In this document: one piece after another, positions 44,901 through 54,479 of the stretch
Layout: every line of letters starts with the position of its first letter
How positions within the stretch are numbered: the stretch's first letter is position 1
Source of the DNA: Owenia fusiformis
Taxonomy: Eukaryota > Annelida > Polychaeta > Sabellida > Oweniidae
Direction: 5' to 3'
Length of the DNA: 64,000 bases
NCBI GenBank assembly: GCA_903813345.2
Contig: CAIIXF020000002.1
Location: 25,436,455-25,500,454 of the forward strand
Program-made: the position numbers and the translations under genes
The notes under the pieces: generated by a model
What the model was told of the DNA's origin: nothing
Seen by the model: only the letters and a program-made list of their open reading frames with translations
Database searches by the model: none

Positions 44901-46221
44901 TGAAATTATAACCAACTATAAATTCAAAATAAACAGTCCAAAAGATTCGAACCAATATCTCGATCATTTCTCCTGAGTTTTGGAATTTTTCGTTCGGAAA
45001 CAAGACCAAAATTCACGATTCAAATGCTGAAGTGAACAAAATGGTGGCTGTTTGAATTCAAATTTTGTATCACGACATGCCCATATATGGGACAGAATAT
45101 CGATGTTGCACTCTGGGAGCCAATCCTCCTTGAAAATAACGCATTTGCTGTGTACAGTTGCTAAGCAATTGAGATTGAGTTTTCCAATACTTGCCCCTTG
45201 CAAAAAGTTTCATTGAAATTATGTCCTTTTATTGATTTTGTATCTTTTAGGTGATTTTATAGAAAATATTTTGCAATGTGTGAAAAAATTTAAGCCCACG
45301 ACTCAATGCATTGTGGCTGCTTCATTCCACTCAGATGTTGTTTCCTAAACTTTGCATTCCCCCTGCGGGGTTATGATTTGGAAACAACATCTTTGTGGAA
45401 TGGTTCAGCTCAATTCAGCACACAATGCACTGAGTCCAAGGCTTATATACTTAAACATACAGCTTGCAATAGCTAGGACTTGTATGATTTATGACTCAAA
45501 ACATTGTATTAGATGCTTAGCTTACATGAAGACCTCCCCCTGGATAAGTCCTGAGGCAATAACATCCTTTTGAGGGTGGAAGTCAAGGTCAACAACTATA
45601 TCTTCAAAGGATATATCCTTAGGAACCAATACATCTGCAGCTTCCTAGAATATAAGATGCATAAATCTACAGCATATGTTATTTTTGACAGAGTCCTGGT
45701 TTACACGTTGGAATGTATAGGTGCAATACACATGGCCAAGTGAGGGTTTTGAATGTGGTCAAAAGATGGCTCTGGCTTCAAGCTTTTTACACTTTACAGC
45801 ATAAATTAATATAAGGAGTGTTTTTATGAAATTTAAAAATCAAATGACAAAAATCAAAAACTGAACCGTTTCGGTAACAAAATGTCAGAACATTGAAGGT
45901 ACAAAACAAATTTTTCAGAGGAAGATGTATCAAGTCTATTTTTGTCATTTCTTGGGTTATTTGTCCGTTTTCAGACTTAGTAGTATTATTATATTAATAT
46001 TTGAGGATGAGGAGGACCAAATCACCCAGTAGACTACAAAAATGACTTTGATACATCTTCATCTGGAAATTTGTTTGGGTGTCCTTCTTGGCCATCCGCC
46101 ATATTGGAATTTAAAAAAGATGGAAAAATAAACTAATAAAACATTTGTCTTATCCAAGGTATGTATATCAAATCAGCTGAGTGTGTGTAGAAATATAAAA
46201 TTTACTCACTTCGAGAGCCAT
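32987..46221 (-). CDS. WDR55: WDR55 homologue, nucleolar WD40 protein
   Basis: Six coding exons on the minus strand: 46210-46221, 45526-45644, 43642-44007, 42807-42906, 34406-34575 and 32987-33434. They sum to 1215 nt (404 aa) with consistent phases. The first exon codes only MALE before a GTGAGT donor; no in-frame Met exists in the next exon, which supports it. WD40 blades are recognisable from [117 protein letters not shown] and [20 protein letters not shown]. After a lysine-rich linker and RDDFFSGF, the last 60 or so residues are almost all Asp/Glu/Ser, as in WDR55 but longer and more repetitive. WDR55 acts in rRNA processing and cell-cycle progression. The 8.2-kb fourth intron contains a P450 gene. 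Confidence 0.93.
34212..34350. mobile_element. Palindromic MITE, ATCCTATGATTT family, copy 2
   Basis: Same ends as 7129-7263 (CATCCTATGATTT and AAATCATAGGAT) and the same inner GGATATTGATATCTGCAC...GTGCAGATAT palindrome around a CTCGCTACGCTTGCTCG loop. Located in the last WDR55 intron. Decayed related palindromes extend left to about 33830. Confidence 0.65.
35285..35542 (+). mobile_element. GTCACCAC-hairpin element, tandem ends
   Basis: A decayed start (GCATTAAATGCAAAATGTTA) leads to the terminal hairpin TATATCACCACTTGTGGTGG at about 35424. A second terminal hairpin follows at about 35506-35542, so two ends lie in tandem. Confidence 0.55.
36447..39207 (-). CDS. Cytochrome P450, CYP2 clan, nested in a WDR55 intron
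   Basis: Five exons on the minus strand, 38322-39207, 37951-38020, 37345-37561, 36996-37155 and 36447-36628, give 1515 nt (504 aa), the usual P450 length. An N-terminal membrane anchor (about residues 16-32, [14 protein letters not shown]) precedes a proline hinge ([12 protein letters not shown]). Further motifs are the CYP2-type [17 protein letters not shown]; the I-helix oxygen-binding motif AAGTDTT; the K-helix ExxR as EVQR; the PERF-like FNPDRF; and the heme loop [11 protein letters not shown] with its cysteine ligand. All catalytic landmarks are intact. The product is predicted to be an ER-anchored microsomal monooxygenase; substrate is not predictable, with roles in xenobiotic or fatty-acid oxidation common in the clan. 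It lies wholly inside WDR55 intron 4, same strand. CYP2U- or CYP2J-like naming would need phylogeny. Confidence 0.95.
39557..39687 (+). mobile_element. GTCACCAC-hairpin element, short form
   Basis: Begins AACAAGGTATTAACATGCAA then AATGTCATCAC and ends with the hairpin ATGTCACCACTTCATGGTGG followed by TGAC. It lacks the tandem core found in the 46.7-kb relative, and so shows the minimal element. Confidence 0.7.
39690..40022. mobile_element. Long fold-back element upstream of the P450 gene
   Basis: Arms from about 39692 (GTGGTACTAACTT) and to about 40021 (AAAGTTAGTACTGC) pair. So do inner blocks: TTGTTCCATTCAAAGCA with TGCTTTGAATGGAACAA, GTCTTTCTGT with ACAGAAAGAC, and GCAGCATTT with AAATGCTGC. 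Nearly the entire 330 bp folds. No ORF. It abuts the preceding short element and lies about 500 bp upstream of the P450 start codon. Confidence 0.65.
40023..41559. other. Intronic stretch of WDR55, nothing recognised
   Basis: Upstream of the nested P450 gene and inside WDR55 intron 4. AT-rich with no exon, clear repeat or known element; the small minus frame at 40133-40321 has no recognisable features. Confidence 0.5.
41564..42012. mobile_element. piggyBac-like MITE with TTAA target
   Basis: Flanked by TTAA at 41560-41563 and 42013-42016. Termini CCTCTTAAATACCTGG and, reversed, CCTCTTGAATCCCAGG. A subterminal palindrome GTGACGAGATTTCTCGTCAC lies near the left end. TTAA targets and CCY-starting termini are diagnostic of piggyBac. 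A mariner-like CAGGGTG end at about 41720 is nested inside. No transposase. Confidence 0.7.
44051..44234. mobile_element. Pogo-like MITE, copy 2
   Basis: CAGTAAAACATGTCATTTTG left end after TA; right end CAGGTTTTATTG before TA. The interior has GAACACCTTTC and CGGAACAATTT motifs of this family. In a WDR55 intron. Confidence 0.55.
44276..44459. mobile_element. Pogo-like MITE, copy 3, decayed
   Basis: Left end CAGTAAAACGTGTCTTACTA; right end ACAGGTTTCACTATA; the TA flank is lost at the left. Only about 40 bp from the preceding copy. Confidence 0.5.
44828..45132. mobile_element. 305-bp TIR element with 9-bp target duplication, copy 2
   Basis: Same CAAGGAGGATTGGCTCCCAG termini as 29185-29463. 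Perfect 9-bp flanking duplication AAAATAACG at 44819-44827 and 45133-45141. The interior aligns in opposite orientation to copy 1. Confidence 0.85.
45300..45436. mobile_element. 137-bp fold-back MITE
   Basis: Arms GACTCAATGCATTGTG (45300-45315) and CACAATGCACTGAGTC (45421-45436). The inner blocks AGATGTTGTTTCC and GGAAACAACATCT are perfectly complementary. In a WDR55 intron close to exon 2. Confidence 0.7.
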
Positions 46222-46250
46222 GTTAGATTTTGAAACTTATGGCTCTCGAA
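46210..46250. promoter_or_regulatory. Perfect hairpin over the WDR55 start codon
   Basis: A 12-bp perfect inverted repeat, TTCGAGAGCCAT (46210-46221) and ATGGCTCTCGAA (46239-46250), is separated by 17 bases. In the WDR55 transcript the 3' arm holds the start codon and all four codons of exon 1, and ends exactly at the splice donor. It could influence translation start or donor use; that is inference. Confidence 0.6.
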
Positions 46251-46693
46251 CGGGGAAAGGGACAGCTGAAAAATAGTGACCTTTGAAACACGAATTGAGT
46301 TGATCAGCATCGATCAGTGGCTTACTTTTGTTCTCTAACTATGTCATACATCATTATCATCCTTCCGTGCAAGTATTGGAGCGCTGAAATACTTCTTTTT
46401 CGAACAAGACTTGTAAATTGTTCATCGAGTGAATGTTTCAAGGGTGACTATAATTCAGCTGCCAATTCAGTACCTCATGTCATTTAAGAGTTACAAAGTC
46501 GGGAAAATATTTCAATTTTTGATTTTCAGGAAAAGTTCCAAGTTATGATGCCTAGCTTTTTTGCAAGACTAAAAATGTTATGAAGTATCTGTCAGTGTCA
46601 TGTAATTGTCTGATTGTATTGTCAGGCTGGCAAGCCATAATTATTTTGTGTTACGTCATTCTGTACTGTGATTCCAGGCTTACGCCATATTGA

Positions 46694-48193
46694 AACAAGG
46701 CATTAACATGACAAAATGTCACCACCTAGCTGCTCACAATATTATGAGTTCAAACTTAGGTCAGATTTGAATTTCTGAGAACTTGTAAAGTCAAATTTGA
46801 ACTTCTGAAAAGATGTAGATGATTTTGAAAAAAAAATTTGGTCAATTTGAAGCAAGTTGAAAACAGACCTTTTTGACCGTTTTTGACCTTGAGAAGGTCA
46901 TTAAAGGTCAAATGTCAAATCTAAAGTCAGATTTGAATTTCTGAGAACATGTAGATGATTTTGAAAAAAAAAATTAGTCAATTTGAAGCAAGTTGAAAAA
47001 AGACCTTTTTGACCTTTTTTGACCTTGAGAAGGTCATTGAAGGTCAAATGTCAAATCTAAAGTCATATTTGAATTTCTGAGAACATGTAGATGATTTTGA
47101 AAAAAAAATTTAGTCAATTTGAAGCAAGTTGAAAAAAGACCTTTTTGACCTTTTTTGACTTTGAGAAGGTCATTGAAGGTCAAATATCAAATTTTAAGTC
47201 AAATCTAAAGTCAGATTTGAATTTCTGAGAACACGTAGATGACTTTGAAAATTTATTTTAGTCAATTTGAAGCAAGTTGAAAACAGACCTTTTTGACCTT
47301 TTTTGACCTTGAGAAGGTCATTAAAGGTCAAATGTCAAATCTAAAGTCAGATTTGAATTTCTGAGAACATGTAGATGATTTTGAAAAAAAAATTTAGTCA
47401 ATTTGAAGCAAGTTGAAAAAAGACCTTTTTGACCTTTTTTGACTTTGAGAAGGTCATTGAAGGTCAAATGTCAAATCTTAAGTCAAATCTAAAGTCAGAT
47501 TTGAATTTCTGAGAACACGTAGATGATTTTGAAAATTTTTTTTAGTCAATTTGAAGAAAGTTGAAAACAGACCTTTTTGACCTTTTTTGACCTTGAGAAG
47601 GTCATTGAAGGTCAAATGTCAAATCTTAAGTCAAATCTTAAGTCAGATTTGAATTTCTGAGAACACGTAGATGATTTTGAAAAAAAAATTTAGTCAATTT
47701 GAAGCAAGTTGAAAACGCCTTTTTGACCTTTCTTGACCTTGAGAAGGTCATTGAAGGTCAAATGTTAAATCTAAAGTCAGATTTGAATTTCTGAGAACAT
47801 GTAGATGATTTTGAAAAAAAAATTTAGTCAATTTGAAGCAAGTTGAAAAAAGACCTTTTTGACCTTTTTTGACTTTGAGAAGGTCATTGAAGGTCAAATG
47901 TCAAATCTTAAGTCAGATTTGAAGGTCAAATGTCAAATCTAAAGTCAGATTTGAATTTCTGAGAACATGTAGATGATTTTGAAAAAAAATTTAGTCAATG
48001 TGAAGCAAGTTGAAAAAAGACCTTTATGACCTTGAGAAGGTCATTGAAGGTCAAATGTCAAATCTAAAGTCAGATTTGAACTTCTGAGAACATGTAGATG
48101 ATTTAGAAAAAAATTGAAGTCAGTCTAAACAGTATTTGTCGCAAAAAAACGGAGACCATAACAATATGTCACCACTTTTGGTGGTGACATAAT
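46694..48193 (+). mobile_element. 1.5-kb hairpin-ended element with tandem core
   Basis: Starts AACAAGGCATTAACATGACA then AAATGTCACCACC and ends with the hairpin ATGTCACCACTTTTGGTGGT then GACAT, the same ends as the 131-bp form at 39557. Between them are about ten tandem units of roughly 130-165 bp, each with CAGATTTGAATTTCTGAGAA, GTAGATGATTTTGAAAA, CAATTTGAAGCAAGTTGAAA and TTGACCTTGAGAAGGTCATT. One-ended hairpin plus minisatellite core resembles Helitron-like non-autonomous (HINE, pearl-type) elements of molluscs. The class is inference. Confidence 0.65.
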
Positions 48194-48544
48194 AAACTGG
48201 ACAAAGTCAGCCAATAATCTCTTAGTGTTATTCGAGATATAACGTAACAAAACAGTCAGGTCGTGATTTTATTGTTTATTTGAGTTCTAGAGTATTTTTC
48301 CTCCAAATTGTGCCCCAAGTTGGTCGAATTTTGAATAAAGATCTTGAGGAAAATCTACTTTTGATTTCACCTATTTTTTCAGTGCGAGTTTGGAGGAAAT
48401 CTTTATAGGGAATACATCTGTTCTGAGAGTGGGGAAAGGCAAAAAAGCTCTCTTATGCCCAAAAAGGACTTGATACAACTTCCTGTGATGTGTAACAGTG
48501 TTAGACAACTAACATAATCAATGACTTCAAATTGTACCGGGCGA

Positions 48545-49745
48545 GGGGTCAACCCAGTTGTCCGAAACCCAGTTGTCCGAAACCCAGTTGTCCGAAACCC
48601 AGTTCTCCGAAAATTAGGGGATCTTATTTGAAAAATACAATTTTTTTAAACGAATCTCGTTGTCGTAACCTCTGCGAATCACAATATAACATTGGAATAA
48701 CGTTGACATCATTGCAAAATTAGGCTAAATATGCTAAGTCAAGACGTTAATTGTTTAATGTTTAGCCTACGAAAGTTCATATACAGGTGATATAGATGTT
48801 CAAACAAACAAAGTTAAATTATGTTATTCTCATTGTAAAATGGCGTTTACACAACATACATAGATAGGGGTCTACAATTTTTAAACCAATTTTCTTTATG
48901 GCCCATGGGCCTTTTTTGAGAGGGAACAACAATTTTCCAATGGGTGATGAGCGTTCAATTTAAGGCTTTCCCAAGCCAGTGGGCATTTATTTAGTAAAGT
49001 TGACATGTACATCTTTTGAAACCAAAACTTATTCTTCATTTACGTACTCTGTTCGAGAAATAGAGATTAAATTAAAAGGATGAAGTGAGTACATGGCGAA
49101 AATGAAACTTCTTGCGAATGGGAGAACATCCATTTTGATACGAGGACAGCCTGCCTTCGTTTCCAGTTGATCCCAAGTGATTAAGTTAAGAATGTTTTGT
49201 TCTTTTACGATTTGATAAAATACAGAGACTAAGAAATTAAATGCGACGAAATATTTTGACAACGTAATATGTATACTGTTTTATTCTTAAAGTACTGTAT
49301 GCGTAAACTTATTTTATCTGATTCATTTTATTTTGCCTATATAAGAGAGATTGAAGAAGATAAGATAAACTGTTCCGTAATATATATTGTGTTTTGATAA
49401 CCTTTTTTTAGAATCACAATGTAAAATAAATCCCCCGTTCCTGCCATTCTGGTAACGCGTGCAATGGATGCAAATCAAAGTGAGAGAGAGAGATCTATGA
49501 ACATCAGAATGCGTCCATGCCATTAATTTGGCCTAATACATGGCATGAAACTGGCCTAAGCTTAGTACGTCTCCCCTTTCTCTGGTAAATTATGACTATA
49601 TTTTTCGGAGTAATGGGTTTCGGACAAGTGGGTTTCGGACAACTGGGTTTCGGACAAGTGGGTTTCGGACAAGTGGGTTTCGGACAACTGGGTTTCGGAC
49701 AACTGGGTTTCGGACAACTGGGTTTCGGACAACTGGGGTGCACCC
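48545..49745. mobile_element. 1.2-kb TIR element with 15-bp repeat termini and perfect 9-bp TSD
   Basis: ACCGGGCGA occurs directly at both edges (48536-48544 and 49746-49754). Termini GGGGTCAACCCAGTTGTCCG and, reversed, GGGTGCACCCCAGTTGTCCG. Inside each end, the 15-bp unit CCCAGTTGTCCGAAA is tandemly repeated: four units at the left (one variant CTCCGAAA) and about nine at the right in inverted orientation. The interior (about 1 kb) lacks a recognisable transposase; frames with [10 protein letters not shown] or GFGQLGFGQ are the repeats read as protein. Probably a non-autonomous Mutator-like or related element. Confidence 0.85.
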
Positions 49746-49978
49746 ACCGGGCGATAATATGTGAAAGTATAAATGTGTTTACTTTAAATTAAAATTTAAC
49801 GACGTATATATTTCTAACATGACAAATCGTACACTAATCATGTAGCTCGCCATATAATACATCAATTATGATCGTATTACACACTCATTTTTGATGATAT
49901 TTTGAGAAAATACATTAAAACTGCCTAAATATTCTTTACCTGATTCGCCATTTCCCAAGATTCACCGCAGGGTTTGTA

Positions 49979-49987
49979 ACTTCCGGT
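49979..49987 (+). promoter_or_regulatory. ETS-type site in the PGAP2 promoter region
   Basis: ACTTCCGGT is the complement of ACCGGAAGT, the full ETS/GABP consensus common at housekeeping promoters. It lies 101 bases upstream of the PGAP2 start codon and about 230 bases downstream of the 1.2-kb transposon. One short match could be chance. Confidence 0.4.
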
Positions 49988-50087
49988 TAAAACAGTCAAA
50001 ATATTTCTTTCAATTTATAACCTATTTACATGGATTTACCAACGGATAGACACCCATAAGTACATTAAGAATTTACTACTAGCCACC

Positions 50088-53000
50088 ATGGGTAACGAGA
50101 GAACGAAAAAAGTGGATAATATTCTGGCTACAGTTCCGTTTCCATGGTATGCAGTTGTGACTGTCTCACTCCCATTTTTCTCAATAATTATTTGCCTGCT
50201 GATTGGTCTAATCTTCCAGTATGAAGCAGTGTGCAGAACGGATACTTGCAAGGTAATACATATTATTATGTCTGCATTGCTTGCAAATTTTATAGCCCCT
50301 CCCTTCATCTATGGTTCAAGGCCATGAGCGGAGTTACTACAGTACTACTAGGCTAAAGTCCTTTCAGAAAATAATTGAGGAGTCGTGTATTTGGCACATT
50401 TTCATGTATTTTAACATTAATGTCCCAAACTCTCTCAAGCTTTGGAAAAATATGCCATGCACCATAGGCGTAGCCAGGGGTGTGCGATCGCACCCCCCCC
50501 CATAGATAGAAGATCGCACTCCTCCTTGACTGAAAACTGGTGATCGCACCCCCCCTGACTGGAAGCTGGCTACGCGCCTGAAATTACTGTAAATTATATT
50601 TCCCAAAATGAATGTCTACAAGGCATACCAGAGTACTATGCATTTAATACATTTCTCATGAATTTGCGTTCAGCTTTCGATTACTAAAGTAGGGTCATCC
50701 TCCATCAATTGTGGTTCAATTTTTATGATAAGTGCTCTGGAGTGCGCGAAAAATCAAATAATCAGATTGGTTTAAACTTATAATCCTGCATGTGCACGTG
50801 TGCCATGTTTTTTCTCGTCCTTTTGGGTCCCACTTGGGTTTTATACAATACCTGTTTTACACAAATCCTACATAAGAAAAAAGTTTCAAAAAATCAAATG
50901 GTGGAAGCATGAAGATTTAACAGGTAAAATTACATTGAGACAAAGTTCAGCTTGTTGGTTGACGTATCATGTGGCCTTGACACCATTTTCAAATACGTTA
51001 ATAGTAGAATAGAATTGAGCATTCAATGTAGAAATAACTAACAACAATATCTTTAAATAATGCTGTGTGGAACATCTTGATTTGGGGTACACGATTACAT
51101 ACCAAAATTTCTTCTTTTCCAGCACATCACCAACTTTATACCTTCAATTAGTGCAGTAACCGGGGCACTACCTCAGAAGTACATATGGCGGACATGTATA
51201 TCACTACATACCCCTCCAAGATTCCTCGTTGCAGTGATGTACTACAATTACTATAAATCATATATGAACAATATCAACCAATCATACAGGGGACTTTACA
51301 CTTTGCTCATCAAAGCGTCATTCTGGATCAATATCATTGAGAATTTCTCATTATTCGGCACCAGTGTTGTGTTAAATATAGACAATTACCGTAAGTATTA
51401 ACGCAAGAATTTTAGTAGTTCATGGCAATTTCGCTTGTTTTGAATACTCCATCAAAATCTGTTCTAACCACTACATCTTCTGAGTGCCTTGCGTTGTAGT
51501 GTTTTTCTCTCGACTTACATTAATTGCTATCAGAACCTTATACTGTATAGGAATAAACTTTTTTTTTTTTTTTTTATTTATTTTATTGTACATTTTGTTG
51601 ATGATTTGCAGTAAATTAACTGTAATTTATTTATATTTATTTCAGCTGTTCATGAAAAAATCTTCATCTGTTTTATGGTGACGAGTATGGTGTATATGTT
51701 CCTCAGTCTCGTAGCATATGCCTGGTCAAGACCCAAACAGTGGGCACCAGAGGTACGGTAACAGAACGCATAAAGCTCTAATGGATACCATTGACCTCCA
51801 ATAGCTTGCAACATTACCCCCTGTCTGAATTGGCTTGAAAATATGATTACCACAATTTACCATATTGGCATTCAGGCTATTGCCTAATAGGCAACTGTTT
51901 TTCATAATCCATTGCCGAATGGTCAGCTAGCTGTGAGTTTTTAACCCTGGGCAGTGTTCTCACCAGGAAATTTTTTAGACCCCGTATTTTTACGGGGTCT
52001 AAAAGAAAAAACTCCAGAAAAAACACTTTAGACTCTGGAAAAGCTATTAGACTCTGGAGCAAGAGCCTGTGTAAAGACATTAGACTCCTGAGAATCTTCA
52101 GAGTCTAAAAGTCTAGTGAGAACCCTGCTGGGATTTGATGTTAATGATCTTACCTTTCGCTTTCTTTGCCTTTATTGAGAGTTTTAATGTTCACTGTTCA
52201 TAATGACTACTACTGAGGTGTAGTTTCAGCTTTTTCTGACAAGCAATTGCTAATTGGATGTAGGTTGAGCTTTTAAATAATGAAGTTAATAGGCATTAAA
52301 ATTCCTTCTCTATGAAACATTTGCAATTGTTTGTTTATAGATATTGATTTTAAATGTTTTCAATAATAAATCCATAAAAATGAATTTAATTACATTGCTT
52401 TTTGTCTTGCAGCATGTAAAATCATTCCGTTTGAAACTACTGATGTTTGTACTGATATCCATGGCAACTTCAGGGCTGATTTTCTTCTTTCTCCTACATA
52501 AGTGGTACTGTGCACAAGATGGTAGGTTTATATGTCAAGTCCCTGTAATAATGATCCTTAAAGGAACATTCCTTGCCAGACTATTTCTCTCCTGATATGG
52601 TAGCTACAATCATATATATACTTTACATATTTAGCAAAACACTGGAAAATGTTTTCATATGGTCAATATTGATCATTTAAAAATGTAGTACTCATTCCCA
52701 GTAAGCTGCCATCTTTTCAGATTTCTTTCAGGAAGTGATGTCATCGACTCTCACCTGTTATAACCTTGTCTATTACAGTATAGGAAAGAAGTACAAAATC
52801 ACTTCTAAACAAGAAGCCCTTATCTTCTGTGTAAAAATATTTTCAGGAGTTGTCAGTGATCAATATTGACCATTTCAAAACATTTTTCTGTTTTTTGATA
52901 AACTTGCAAAGTATGTATATGGTTATAGCTACCATATTAGGAGAGAGGTGGTCTGGCAAGGAATACCCCTTTAAAGAATCAGATCTACTGAGCAAGCTAA

Positions 53001-53414
53001 ACAAAAAAATTGTTTCAGTTTTAGAATATTTTTGGCTCATATCATTCCAAAGTGCATACTTCATAACTTCATTGATTTATAACACATTGCAGATCTTATT
53101 GGAGATGTTGAATGTTGTATTTTATTATCATCGCATTTTCCAAATAGTAATAATACAGTAACATTTTTTTATATAACGACGAAATTAAGTGCTTTAAAAT
53201 TTATACTATTTTTCATATTTTGCTTGCAGCTTTCAGCTATTTTTCACTGTGCGAGTATGTGATAGCGTTCACCAATATAGGGTTTCACTTCACAGCCTAT
53301 ATAGACTTAAACGAGGCAGGTGGGATGTACCTTATAGCAGGGAGGAGTATGCCAGTAGAGGGCAGCACTAACAATGTAAAGAATGGCACGAAAATAAGAG
53401 CAAAAGCTGACTAA
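50088..53414 (+). CDS. PGAP2: PGAP2-like GPI-anchor remodelling membrane protein
   Basis: Five exons, 50088-50252, 51123-51390, 51646-51752, 52413-52521 and 53230-53414, total 834 nt (277 aa) with matching phases. The protein is multi-pass: hydrophobic segments at about residues 22-44 (VTVSLPFFSIIICLLIGLIF), 115-135 (LLIKASFWINIIENFSLFG), 150-170 (ICFMVTSMVYMFLSLVAYAW), 188-208 (LKLLMFVLISMATSGLIFFF) and 220-240 (EYVIAFTNIGFHFTAYIDL). Family signatures are NFIPSISAVTG, IWRTCISLHTPPRFLVA and the C-terminal GFHFTAY. This matches the Frag1/DRAM/Sfk1 superfamily, PGAP2 branch. PGAP2 acts in the Golgi in fatty-acid remodelling of GPI anchors. Length is near the vertebrate protein, with a longer C-tail (EGSTNNVKNGTK). 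It is oriented divergently from WDR55, 3.9 kb away. Confidence 0.92.
50462..50580. mobile_element. Fold-back MITE, GCGTAGCCAGG type, in PGAP2 intron 1
   Basis: Ends CATAGGCGTAGCCAGG and, reversed, CAGGCGCGTAGCCAG, with inner GCGATCGCACCCCCC blocks in mirrored and repeated form. Related by its termini to 14782, 19833 and 61239. Confidence 0.65.
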
Positions 53415-54024
53415 AATGTTGAACGAGTATGAGTTTTCAGGACTGGTTCTTGAATATAGCATAGTTGGGTTATACGATTTGTGAATTCAGATTTTTTGAT
53501 GTTACGATAATGTAAGGCCCAAATAAGGAATCCTCAAGCTGTGATATCCATGGCGGAAAAATGTTTTAAGAAATACATGTAATTGTAAGCTGCATTATTG
53601 CCAGGCCCAAAATTTTGATTTACAGTAAAACCAGTGTAAGGGGAACACCTTTGGTACCTCTAAAAAAAGTGTTCCACTTTGGAGATGTTCCACTTACATA
53701 GATTCATTTAACAAAAAGTCAATAGGTTGCGGGACTTATATAAGTGTTCCACTTATGGAGGTGTTCCACTTACAGAGGTCAGATGTGTTTCACTTACAGG
53801 TTTTACTGTATTTGGCATTGATGTTTTTTGAAAACTATGAACTGAATACCTGTTCATACACTTTGCTAAATAAAAATGGCCATGAGAATTTTGGTCGCAA
53901 ATGTTAATTTTACAGCATTTAAAATTGACTTGTTTGCTTATATGTCCTGTATTTCAAATTCCTTTGTTCCTTTATCAAAAATGTATATACACATTTTACG
54001 CAAGATTATATTATTCTAGTACAG
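53415..54024. other. PGAP2 3' flank
   Basis: Presumed 3' UTR and flank; contains the pogo-like MITE at 53623. No other gene signal. Confidence 0.5.
53623..53808. mobile_element. Pogo-like MITE, copy 4
   Basis: TA-flanked; left end CAGTAAAACCAGTGTAAGGG, right end, reversed, CAGTAAAACCTGTAAGTGAA. The interior repeats AGTGTTCCACTT several times. Best preserved member of the family here. Confidence 0.75.
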
Positions 54025-54435
54025 TGTCACATATGTATGTATTGTTTCACATTTATGTATTATGTCACAGATACACATATTATGTCACAAATGTATGCAT
54101 TATGTCACAAATATATGCATTCTGTATTGTTTCACACTTATGCATTATGTCACAAATATATGCATTATGTCACAAATGTAAACATTATGTCACAAATGTA
54201 TACATCATGTCACAAATGTATACATTATGTCACAAATGTATACATCATGTCACAAATGTATACTGATGTCACAAATGTATACATTATGTCACAAATGTAT
54301 ACTGATGTCACAAATGTATACATTATGTCACAAATGTATGTATTATGTCACAAATGTATGCATGATCACAAATGTGTACATTTTGTCACATGCATTATCG
54401 CATGCATATGCATTATGTCAAGTATTCGTATGTAT
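54025..54435. repeat. 20-bp minisatellite
   Basis: About twenty copies of TATGTCACAAATGTATACAT with variants (TATGCAT, and 18-bp units with TACTGATGTCACAAATG). Overlapping open frames with repeated YVTNVYIMSQM are the repeat translated, not genes. Confidence 0.85.
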
Positions 54436-54479
54436 GCATTATGTGTAATGTATTCGTCACGTCTTGGGCATCAGGCAAT

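Noticed and set aside
46800-48110. CRISPR-like array of repeats
   Set aside because: Units are 130-165 bp and directly adjacent, with no unique spacers; the host is an animal genome.
49504-49747. SCPKP- or LSETQ-repeat proteins
   Set aside because: They are frames through the 15-bp terminal repeat of a transposon.
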